Assembly: GCA_003558625.1 (NCBI GenBank)
Contig: PWPP01000081.1
Span: 1-15,647, forward strand
Direction: 5' to 3'
Length of the DNA: 15,647 nt
Source of the DNA: Syntrophomonas sp.
Lineage (GTDB): Bacteria; Bacillota; Syntrophomonadia; Syntrophomonadales; Syntrophomonadaceae
Below the pieces are notes generated by a model, which saw only the letters and a program-made list of their open reading frames with translations, did not search any database and was not told the origin of the DNA. The position numbers were made by a program, and so were the translations under genes. How positions within the stretch are numbered: position 1 is the stretch's first letter; the number at the start of each line of letters is the position of its first letter. Shown here one piece after another: positions 6,951 to 14,400 of this stretch.

Positions 6951-7955
6951 TTAAGACCCATTATCCATGACTCCTTGGGCCTTCCTGTTCTTCAATAATC
7001 TGTATATCAACTGTTCTCCGGCCAGCTCTTTGCTCAGCTTCCCTTCATCTTCCAGATATTTTAAGTGGGCAATGACCTCCCCGGTGGCAAACCATTGCTG
7101 GGGTATAGGAAACTGTTCCCACTGATCATAGCTTAAATCCCACTTCATGCGGGAGGCGATGGAATAAGGGTTTTGCGGTCCTTCCTTCTCCAAAATCATG
7201 ACAATTTCCAGGGCTCTCCGGCAGTGATGCTGGATCAGCTCCCCGATTCTCTGGCGGTAATCCTCAAATATTTTACGGTGGCCGGGAAGAACCAGCTTAA
7301 TATCCATCTGATACACCTTATCCAGACTGTCCAGATAATCTTTCAAGGGATTATCGTCATCAGCCCAAAGTGAAATATTGGGGGTGATATGATAGAGAAT
7401 ATGATCCCCGGAGAAAAATAACTTCTTATCCGCCTCATAAAGACAGAGGTGGCCTTTGGTATGTCCCGGAGTCGCGATACATTGCAGGGTGTAATCCCCC
7501 ACTGTAATCCGGTCACCTTCAGTCACCAGGGTAAAATCAACCTGCTCCCGGCTGGCATATTTGTAGCCCGGGTGCTTCATAATAGCATCCTCATCCTGGG
7601 GAAAACCGCTGATGCGAGCAAATTCCCGCATTTTATCCCAATAATCCCCACCGTTAATAATCAAAGCATCGGGTTCACTACAGTAAACCCGGGAGGTGTC
7701 GGTAGTCAAATAATTCACCAGGCCGGAATGATCGACGTGCATATGGGTAATAAAAAGGTCTGTCCGGCAAAGGTCCACACCCAGTTTCTCCAGGGCTGCT
7801 TCCATGGCCTGACGGCATTCGGGCCGGTTCATACCCGTATCGATAATCAGATTGCGCTCCTTCGAGATAATGAAATAAGAATTCAACGCCTTTAAAGGAT
7901 TATTGGGTATCGGGATCTCCACCCGGTATAACCCCGGCAAAATCTTTTCCACCAT
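6951..7955 (-). CDS. MBL-fold metallo-hydrolase with C-terminal winged-helix domain
   Basis: A 334-residue soluble metallo-beta-lactamase-fold hydrolase. The dinuclear metal site is complete: T-H-M-H-V-D-H-S-G (His71, His73, Asp75, His76), T-P-G-H-T-K-G-H with His165, F-S-G-D-H with Asp184, and L-P-G-H-R-K with His226. The segment from about 240 to 325 resembles the winged-helix region found at the C terminus of the LACTB2-like branch (S-I-A-S-R-M and G-E-V-I-A-H-L-K-Y-L-E-D-E-G-K-L). It could be a thioesterase, ribonuclease-like or lactonase-like member; the substrate is not determinable. The ATG is supported by AAGGAG ten bases upstream (7971-7966). Repeat copy B starts only six bases beyond that site, so the RAYT unit now lies directly upstream of this gene and may have displaced or supplied its promoter. 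Confidence 0.88.
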   Translation of the reverse strand: MVEKILPGLYRVEIPIPNNPLKALNSYFIISKERNLIIDTGMNRPECRQAMEAALEKLGVDLCRTDLFITHMHVDHSGLVNYLTTDTSRVYCSEPDALIINGGDYWDKMREFARISGFPQDEDAIMKHPGYKYASREQVDFTLVTEGDRITVGDYTLQCIATPGHTKGHLCLYEADKKLFFSGDHILYHITPNISLWADDDNPLKDYLDSLDKVYQMDIKLVLPGHRKIFEDYRQRIGELIQHHCRRALEIVMILEKEGPQNPYSIASRMKWDLSYDQWEQFPIPQQWFATGEVIAHLKYLEDEGKLSKELAGEQLIYRLLKNRKAQGVMDNGS

Positions 7956-7976
7956 AAAAGCAACACTCCTTAAAAA

Positions 7977-8014
7977 ACTTCACCAAATGGGGTCAGGCCT
8001 TGACTTCACCAAAT
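7977..8014 (+). repeat. Dispersed direct-repeat element, copy B (left flank of the RAYT gene)
   Basis: Arms ACTTCACCAAAT at 7977-7988 and 8003-8014 surround GGGGTCAGGCCTTG. Read on minus, the element provides codons F-G-E-V-K-A and the TGA stop (7995-7993) of the transposase. The core GTCA-GGCCT-TGAC forms a short imperfect dyad. It lies between the transposase body and the ribosome binding site of the MBL gene. Confidence 0.85.
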
Positions 8015-8913
8015 GCCTTGAGAACTTTCTCCAGCTCCTCCAAAGTAGATACAAAATATAAGCTTTTCTTATATCTCGGTTGAAGTACATTAGACACCGC
8101 AGATAGGCCTATTCCCATCATTTGAGCAATCTCCGTATGGGAAAGATGGGTATATTTTTTTAATAAAAGAATCATGATTTTGCGCAAATCGGATACCGGT
8201 CTGCTTTTGTTATTACCATATATTTCCAGCCATGCAATGCCTGAAAAGGCAACAACTACTTCTATTATTTCTTCAGGGCTTAGCTTTTTACCTCTTTGCG
8301 ATGAAGAAATACAATCCACCATGAATAATTCCCCATCTTTTATTCCAGATACCTTTTCCCCCAATTGCAAATCATTATCTCCAACGGCCTGGATCAAAAC
8401 CCGGTATTCTTTTAACGCTTTTTCACCATTTTCATCTAAAATAGATAACGGAAATGATGTATCCGTTAATATGCTGCCCCCCAGATATTCCTTGTGGCTG
8501 CTCCATTCATAACTCAGGCCCTCTTCCATATCGGCCCGCACCGGGTTTTGATGTATATACTTAATTAATTGCCACAAATACTCGTCTTTATTGCATAGTT
8601 TAGCGCTGTATCTTTGTTCAAAAACATGTCCCGTTCGGCTGAAACGTTTATTATACCGGAAGGTAAAAACCTGTTGGATCCCCTGCATTATCTTATTAAG
8701 GGGTGTATCCGCCACCTCCAGCAGCATATGCGCATGATTGTCCATAATGCAATACGCATAAAGTAAGAAATCATATTTTGCTTTATACTGTTTGATAACC
8801 TTTAAATATTCTTGTTTTTCGGCTCTTTGCCTAAATATGTATTCTCGATTATTTCCCCTGGTAATGACATGATATAGAGCCCCCGGGTAATGAATCCGTT
8901 GCTTTCTCGCCAT
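7993..8913 (-). CDS. REP-associated tyrosine transposase (RAYT, Y1/HUH family) with C-terminal HTH
   Basis: A 306-residue single-strand DNA transposase of the IS200/IS605-related TnpA-REP group, expected to nick and rejoin single-stranded DNA at hairpin-bearing ends through a tyrosine. The N terminus R-I-H-Y-P-G-A-L-Y-H-V-I-T-R-G-N-N-R is the family hallmark. The HUH pair is H60-A-H62 in M-D-N-H-A-H-M-L, and the likely catalytic Tyr119 lies in K-Y-I-H-Q-N-P-V-R-A. Residues about 240-285 form a DnaA-like helix-turn-helix (L-S-H-T-E-I-A-Q-M-M-G-I-G-L-S-A-V-S), an extension seen in some RAYT groups. The ATG at 8913-8911 has GGGAG six bases upstream; the frame is open ten codons further, into repeat copy C. 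The stop lies in copy B. All motifs are intact, so it may be active. Confidence 0.9.
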   Translation of the reverse strand: MARKQRIHYPGALYHVITRGNNREYIFRQRAEKQEYLKVIKQYKAKYDFLLYAYCIMDNHAHMLLEVADTPLNKIMQGIQQVFTFRYNKRFSRTGHVFEQRYSAKLCNKDEYLWQLIKYIHQNPVRADMEEGLSYEWSSHKEYLGGSILTDTSFPLSILDENGEKALKEYRVLIQAVGDNDLQLGEKVSGIKDGELFMVDCISSSQRGKKLSPEEIIEVVVAFSGIAWLEIYGNNKSRPVSDLRKIMILLLKKYTHLSHTEIAQMMGIGLSAVSNVLQPRYKKSLYFVSTLEELEKVLKAFGEVKA

Positions 8914-8927
8914 GCTGCACTCCCATA

Positions 8928-8966
8928 TTTTAGTGAAGTTCAAGGCCTGACCCCATTTAGTGAAGT
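8928..8966 (-). repeat. Dispersed direct-repeat element, copy C (right flank of the RAYT gene)
   Basis: On minus, arms ACTTCACTAAA start at 8966 and at 8939 and surround GGGGTCAGGCCTTGA. Both arms carry CACT where copies A, B and D carry CACC, so the arms match each other better than they match other copies. It starts 20 bases past the stop codon of the 525-residue membrane protein and ends four bases before the transposase ribosome binding site. Confidence 0.85.
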
Positions 8967-8986
8967 CTGGCTCTTATTTCCTTATT

Positions 8987-10564
8987 CTACCATATCGGCA
9001 AGCCATGGCGCTTGTTATAGGATTCTTTGCTATTGATGAGTTTGGTAAGATCAGGATCAGGTTGCTGGTATAACCGGGTTAGTATTTGCTGGGCTTCTCT
9101 CAAGTCTTTCAGGGTTAAAGTGGGATAATCCTGCAAGCCGTAGGTGCCGTCTACAAAGCGACAGTACCAGAGATCGCCATCACCTTTGATACATTGGTCC
9201 CGGGTGTCTTTCACCCCCCGGAGCATCTTGTCTGCCACTGCCATGTAATCTTCCCGGGCTGTAATCAGGTACATGCGGTAGAGGAAATTCATCTCCGCCA
9301 GCACATGATTTAGAGAGGAGTGGTTTTCTGCAACTCCGGAAGCATCCATATAATCCATGGGCAAATAGCCTCCCCCGGAGGTAATATGCGAGTGCTCCCG
9401 GGCAAAGTCCATCAGAAACGCGGCATAATTGCCGGCAGAAAATAAGGCGGCGGTTTCATTAAAATGCTGGTAGGCTTCCATCAGAAACATGGCAGCATCG
9501 GTGCTGAAGCGGGTATCATAAAAATTTTCGCCGATGCCATAGTCTTTATGCAGCCATAAAGATTTGGGGACTGTAGACCAATAGCCCTGCTCGTTTTGGG
9601 CAGAGATGGTGGTATAAACCGTGGCAGCAGCGATATTCTGGAAAAAACGTTCCCGGGAATTGTTCATAAAGGCGCGTCCCACATGCTGCGCGGGACATCG
9701 CCAGAAGCCCTTGCCGTGGGTAGGTTCATACGAAACAGGAACCAGATCATAAATCCCGTCTCCGTAAAATTTGCGGAACCGGTTCAAGTCTCCCCGGCGC
9801 AGCAAATCCAGTTGTTCTTTGTTTTCCATATCCAGAATTTCTTCCCGACTGAAATAAAACCAGGTTTTCATTTCCAGGTCCCCGGCAAAGTCAGGAACCG
9901 TCAGGCGCAAGCGGGTACCCTGCAGGTCAGCCTGATCCTGGGACAACTTTTCCACATGATAGGCCATCCGCTCAACTTCCTTGAATACCCCCCTTCCCAT
10001 GTCCGAAACCATTTCCGCCGTTCCCAGACATAGGGTTCCACCCTCTCCTTTTAACAGGGTCAGCTCCGGAGGCAGGAAGAGAGGATAATCTTCTTCTCCC
10101 ATGATATGTGTATCCCAGTGGGAATAAGTATAATTATAACGGTCTTCCCCATAATCAAGGCTCTTGCGGTAGGCAGGCAGTCCATCCGGAAGCACGATCT
10201 CTATCTGCTGCAGCAGTTCTCCCCCTGTCGGCTCGCCCTGCCCGCTCAAAAAAACCAGGATGTCCCCATCGGGAAACTGTCGGGTCTTGACTTGCACCTC
10301 TCCTTGCACCTGGTTCCCCTGCACAACTTTATAAATATAGTCTTTTTCCCACAGCAGGGTGCGCTTCTGTTCCCGGGTCCCCAATAGCCTGAGCTTGTAA
10401 TCCTGCCCCGCCGATACCCGCACCAAGAACGGCAGTTCCCCGTTCTTCCCTCCCCCAATTTCCGCCACGGTCACCCCTCGCTGCTGCCAGAAAAAAGCCG
10501 TGGTGAAGAGCAGCAGACCGGCAAAAATCAGCCCTATCCATTTTAGATGTTGCTTTCTAACCAT
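8987..10564 (-). CDS. Membrane-anchored protein of unknown function, possible alpha/alpha-barrel domain
   Basis: A 525-residue protein I do not recognise with certainty. A basic N terminus (M-V-R-K-Q-H-L-K) leads into one hydrophobic segment (about 7-26), which should anchor it with the bulk outside. Residues about 30-250 look like beta-rich domains. From about 280 to 500 the sequence is helix-rich with repeated aromatic and small-residue patterns (F-W-R-C-P-A-Q-H-V-G-R-A-F; D-T-R-F-S-T-D-A-A-M-F-L-M-E-A-Y; S-S-L-N-H-V-L-A-E-M-N-F-L-Y-R-M-Y). These recall the alpha/alpha-barrel of glucuronyl C5-epimerases and six-hairpin glycosidases. That is an impression, not a motif match. The frame is open to 10627, but ATG 10564-10562 is chosen because AAAGGAG lies six bases upstream (10577-10571) and it places the hydrophobic anchor at the N terminus. 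It sits downstream of tetR on the same strand. Confidence 0.7.
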   Translation of the reverse strand: MVRKQHLKWIGLIFAGLLLFTTAFFWQQRGVTVAEIGGGKNGELPFLVRVSAGQDYKLRLLGTREQKRTLLWEKDYIYKVVQGNQVQGEVQVKTRQFPDGDILVFLSGQGEPTGGELLQQIEIVLPDGLPAYRKSLDYGEDRYNYTYSHWDTHIMGEEDYPLFLPPELTLLKGEGGTLCLGTAEMVSDMGRGVFKEVERMAYHVEKLSQDQADLQGTRLRLTVPDFAGDLEMKTWFYFSREEILDMENKEQLDLLRRGDLNRFRKFYGDGIYDLVPVSYEPTHGKGFWRCPAQHVGRAFMNNSRERFFQNIAAATVYTTISAQNEQGYWSTVPKSLWLHKDYGIGENFYDTRFSTDAAMFLMEAYQHFNETAALFSAGNYAAFLMDFAREHSHITSGGGYLPMDYMDASGVAENHSSLNHVLAEMNFLYRMYLITAREDYMAVADKMLRGVKDTRDQCIKGDGDLWYCRFVDGTYGLQDYPTLTLKDLREAQQILTRLYQQPDPDLTKLINSKESYNKRHGLPIW

Positions 10565-10669
10565 ACGCTGCTCCTTTTGCCAGTATTTGGGCGAGGTGTA
10601 AAATTGGGCCAGCGGTAGATCGGCCATTTTTTTTCATAATAAGGTGAAGCTAGACCCGGTTCATGGATT

Positions 10670-10708
10670 ATTTGGTGAAGTTTAAGGCCTGACCCCGTTT
10701 GGTGAAGT
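10670..10708 (-). repeat. Dispersed direct-repeat element, copy D (solitary, overlaps tetR 3' end)
   Basis: On minus, arms ACTTCACCAAA begin at 10708 and 10681 and surround CGGGGTCAGGCCTTAA. It belongs with copy A (AAACGGGG, CCTTA) rather than with the two RAYT-flanking copies. Its first part is translated as the last eight residues of the TetR protein (T-S-P-N-G-V-R-P) and its TAA is that gene's stop. A further CTTCACC at 10649-10643, after an A-A-C-C-G-G-G-T-C-T-A-G stretch, looks like a decayed third repeat unit. Confidence 0.85.
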
Positions 10709-11293
10709 GGGGGGCTGCAGGCCGTGCAATATGATATCGGTAACCTCCCGGGCCAGTTTTTTCGAATCAAACTCCCAGCCTTCGATGATAACCGGGGCCC
10801 AGATGCCTTCTAAAATTCCGATGAGCATAATGGTTACCAGGTAAGGATCCAGATTTCTTAATTCCCCACTGGATACAGCTGCTGCTACTAGCTCCTGGAG
10901 CTGCGTTTCCTTATCCTTACGCATCTGGTAAGTCCATTCCTTTAGTTCCTCATCAATAATTTCCGTGTCCCAGAAAATGACCCGGGCCAATTCCTGGTTC
11001 TCCTGGCAAAACTGAAAATGCGAAGCCAGCAGCAGTTCCAGCCTTTGGGCAAAAGGCTTATCCTGATCCAGCATCGAATTCTGATTTTGATAATAAATTT
11101 GCAGGCTGCGGCTGAACATTTCCTGGAACAGTTTTAACTTGCTGGGAAAATACTCGTAGATAGTCCCCTTACCGATGCCGGCCAAAACTGCAATATCTTC
11201 CATGCGGGTATTGTAATACCCCTTCTGGCAGAAGCACTGCAGGGCTGCATCCAGGATTAATAACCGTTTACTGGTTGGTTTTTGCTGTTCCAT
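10682..11293 (-). CDS. TetR/AcrR-family transcriptional regulator
   Basis: A 203-residue one-component repressor, probably controlling the adjacent RND efflux genes in response to a pump substrate. The N-terminal DNA-binding domain is clear: I-L-D-A-A-L-Q-C-F-C-Q-K-G-Y (13-26), then a helix-turn-helix T-R-M-E-D-I-A-V-L-A-G-I-G-K-G-T-I-Y-E-Y-F (29-49), then S-K-L-K-L-F. The rest is the helical ligand-binding and dimer domain, with L-I-G-I-L-E-G-I-W-A-P near the C terminus. The last eight residues and the stop codon come from repeat copy D, so the native C terminus was probably near H-G-L-Q-P-P. The gene lies 113 bases downstream of the pump gene on the same strand. A palindrome at 11324-11343, about 30 bases before its ATG, suggests autoregulation. 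An AGGAA ribosome binding site precedes the ATG. Confidence 0.92.
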   Translation of the reverse strand: MEQQKPTSKRLLILDAALQCFCQKGYYNTRMEDIAVLAGIGKGTIYEYFPSKLKLFQEMFSRSLQIYYQNQNSMLDQDKPFAQRLELLLASHFQFCQENQELARVIFWDTEIIDEELKEWTYQMRKDKETQLQELVAAAVSSGELRNLDPYLVTIMLIGILEGIWAPVIIEGWEFDSKKLAREVTDIILHGLQPPTSPNGVRP

Positions 11294-11323
11294 ATATTAA
11301 TTCCTTCCCGGCTGCCGAGGATA

Positions 11324-11343
11324 GTATTAGCCTAGCATAATAC
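11324..11343. promoter_or_regulatory. Palindromic candidate TetR operator upstream of the regulator gene
   Basis: GTATTA (11324-11329), eight bases with a CTAG centre, and TAATAC (11338-11343) make a 20-base dyad with perfect six-base arms. On minus, TAATAC (11329-11324) could be a -10 with TTTCAA (11352-11347) 17 bases upstream, so the dyad would overlap the promoter. Size, symmetry and position fit a TetR-type operator; the assignment is inferred. Confidence 0.55.
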
Positions 11344-11406
11344 CGGTTGAAATGACAATCACCCCTGCAGGCATAAGCTATATTTTTCACCAACTATCAA
11401 GCCGGC

Positions 11407-14400
11407 TTACACTTCCTCTTTCTGCTCAGCCGTTTCACCGCTAACGGCCGCCCGACGCTGCACCAATTTTAGCCTCCAGTCATCCAGGATGGTATAGATC
11501 ACCGGGACCAATACCAGGGTGATGAAAGCAGAGACCAGCAACCCTCCGATAACCACTGTCCCCAGCGGAGCCCGTAACTCTGATCCCTCCCCGATGCCGA
11601 TGGCCAGTGGAGACATGGCCAGCACGGTACTGAAAGTGGTCATCAAAATAGGGCGCAGCCTCACCCGGCCGGTTTCCAGAATGGCTTCCAGACGCTCCAG
11701 GCCGCTATTGCGCATACGTTGCAAATAATCTACGAAGATGATGGCATTGGATACCACGATCCCCACCATCATGATCAAACCGATAAACGAAGCCACATTG
11801 AGGCTCCTGCCGGTAATGATCAGTGCCAGGATGGCCCCGATGAAAGCGGTAGGTACGGCAAACATGATGACAAAGGGATTAAAGAAGGATTCATATTGGA
11901 TCGCCATCACCGCATATACCAGTACGATAGCCAGGAGCAGAGCCAGCGCCAGGTCGGAAAAACTCTCCGCCATATCCTGCTGCTCTCCCCCATATATTAC
12001 GCTATACCCGGCCGGCATGGCCAGGGTATCGACCTTAAGCCTGATATCCTCCATAACACTGGCCAGGTCGCGGTTGAGCAGGTACCCGCTGATAACCGCC
12101 TGGCGCACCTGGTCCACCCGTTCGATCTGCACCGGCCCCTGCTCCAGCTGGAAAGAAGCCACCTGGGATAAACGCACCGGGGCCCCGGAAGGGGTCTGAA
12201 GGGGAAGATTGCTCAAGTATTGCAGGTCTTTGCTGTCCTGCAGCAGATAGCGCACCCGGACATCGATCTCCTCGCCCTCCACCCGGTAACGGGTGACGAC
12301 CGAGCCCTGCATGGCATGGCTGATCTCTCCGGAGATCTGCATGGGGGTCAGGCCGAAGGCAGAAGCCCGGTAACGGTCTACCTTTATCTGCAGTTCGGGA
12401 CTGCCGTCCGAAAGGGAAGATGATACTTCACGCGTTCCAGGTACCTGGCGCACGATATCGGTGATCTGGGTGGAAAGTTCCCGCAGCATATCCAGATCAT
12501 CACCCCGGATCTGGACATTGATGGGGCCGCCTTCCGCTCCCGGCATCCCGGCACTATCCATAACCTGGACCGTGATCCTGGCCCCGCCGATATCCCGTAT
12601 CTTCTGCCGCATCTCCTCTGCCACCGCATCCACCGAGCGGTTTCTATCGGACAGGGCAACCAGTTTGACATAGATGAGGGACTGATCACTCTGGTCACCG
12701 CCCCCAAAACTCATAAAAGAGGAACTGCCCACACTGGTAAAAACCAGGTCCACTTCAGGGATCTCTTTGATCTTTTCTTCGATCTGACCGCTTACCTGGT
12801 CTGAAGCGGCCAGGACACTGCCTTTATCGGTTTCCACCCGCACCGAGATTTCCCCCGAATCCATCTTGGGTAAAAACTCCGCTCCCACCAGGGGGATGAG
12901 AGCCAGGGAGGCCAGAAGAAGTCCCAGGACGGAAAAAACTACGATTTTACGGTGTCCCAACGCCCAGCGCAGCACTCCCTGGTAGCGGGAACCCAGCCGG
13001 CCAAACGCATCCCCGAAGCGATGGGTCAAGCCACTGATCCGTCCTTGCCGCACCTGGGTCCGCTCCATCGATTTGGTGGTCAGGAGCCGGGAAGCCAGGA
13101 GTGGGATGATGGTCAGGGCCACAAAGGTGGAACAGATCATGGCAAAAGCGATGGTCACAGCCATGGGCTTGAACAAAATGGAAGCCAGTCCCTCCACAAA
13201 AACAATGGGAACAAACACGGCGATGATGGTCAGGGTGGTAGCGATTACCGCGGTACCCACTTCTGATACCCCTTTGACCGCCGCCTCCAGCATACCCTCA
13301 CCCTCGCTGCGGTGGCGGTAGATGTTTTCAAATACCACAATGGCGTCATCCACCATGCGCCCTACTCCCAGGGCCAGCCCCCCCAGGGTGATCATATTCA
13401 GGGTGTACCCGGAAAAATACATGACAATAAAGGTGGTGATGATAGACAGAGGTATGGCGGTAAATATGATCAGGGTGCTGCGGGCATTGCGCAGGAACAG
13501 GAACAAAATCAGCATGGCTAGCAGGGCTCCCTGCCCCATCACCCTGATGGTGCTGTTGACCGACTGGTTGATAAACTCGGACTGGTCAAAGACCACCCCC
13601 ACTTCCAGGTTGGCCCCGATCTCCCGGCGCATTTTCTCTAATTCATTCTTGACCGCATCACAGGTAAGCACGGTATTGGCATCGGTCTGTTTCATCACGT
13701 GGACCCCAACCGCAGCTTCCCCGTTAACCCGGGTCATCTGGGAAACATCTTTATGACCGTCACTGATCCGGGCGATATCTCGCAGAAAAACCACATTGCC
13801 CTGGGCGGTAAGGATGGCTACCTCATTAATCTCTTCTATACTCTCAAACTGCTGCAGGTTGCGCACGTAGTACTCCCGCTCCCCGTGCATCACCCGGCCC
13901 CCGGCCATGTTAAAATTCTCCGCCCGCAGCACCTGGTTGACCTGATCCAGGCGCAGGCCATAATTCTCCAGTTTCACCGGGTCTACTTCCACCCTGATCT
14001 CCCGGGTCAAGCCCCCGGTTATGGTAATGGATGCCACCCCGGGCAGTCTTTCCAACCGGGGCTGGATGATATCTTCAGCCAGGGTCTGCAGCTGCTCTAA
14101 ATCCTCACCCCCGCTGAGCCCGATCTGCATAATGGGCATCATGTTGGGGTCCAGTTTAAACACCATGGGGCTCTCTGCATCGGAAGGAAGGAAGCCTTCC
14201 ACCACGCCCAGCCGTTCCCTGATGTCTATGGCCGCGTTATCCATATCCGTACCCCAGTTATAACGGATGATGATTACGGAAGAACCGGAACTGGAGGTGG
14301 ACTGGATTTCCCTCACATTGCTCAAGGTCGATAATTGCCCTTCCATAATCTGGGTGACCTGGGTTTCCACTTCCTCCGGGCCGGCCCCGGGGTAGGTGGT

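Larger units (their letters stand above)
7977..8966 (-). mobile_element. RAYT transposase unit bounded by inverted copies of a 38-39 base element
   Basis: The transposase gene is enclosed by copy B (7977-8014, plus orientation) and copy C (8928-8966, minus orientation). Both are the same subtype (AAATGGGG before the core, CCTTGA after it), distinct from the two solitary copies. The coding frame runs from just inside copy C into copy B, where it stops. The compact layout of about 990 bases, with no passenger gene, is what a self-contained RAYT locus looks like. Whether the whole unit moves, or only the repeats are mobilised in trans, cannot be told here. Confidence 0.75.

Noticed and set aside
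8914..8943. Transposase start at TTG 8943 inside repeat copy C
   Set aside because: ATG 8913 has its own GGGAG and begins the family-typical N terminus; the upstream codons are simply the repeat read in frame.
10565..10627. Longer form of the membrane protein starting at ATG 10627
   Set aside because: No ribosome binding site there; ATG 10564 has AAAGGAG at six bases and puts the hydrophobic anchor at the N terminus.
5433..10708. CRISPR array
   Set aside because: The repeated elements are kilobases apart, or have arms separated by a constant core and not by unique spacers, and no cas gene is present.
13322..13756. 144-codon open frame on plus opposite the RND pump gene
   Set aside because: It is the antisense shadow of a strongly conserved gene; the low-complexity Arg/Ser-rich product is typical of such shadows.
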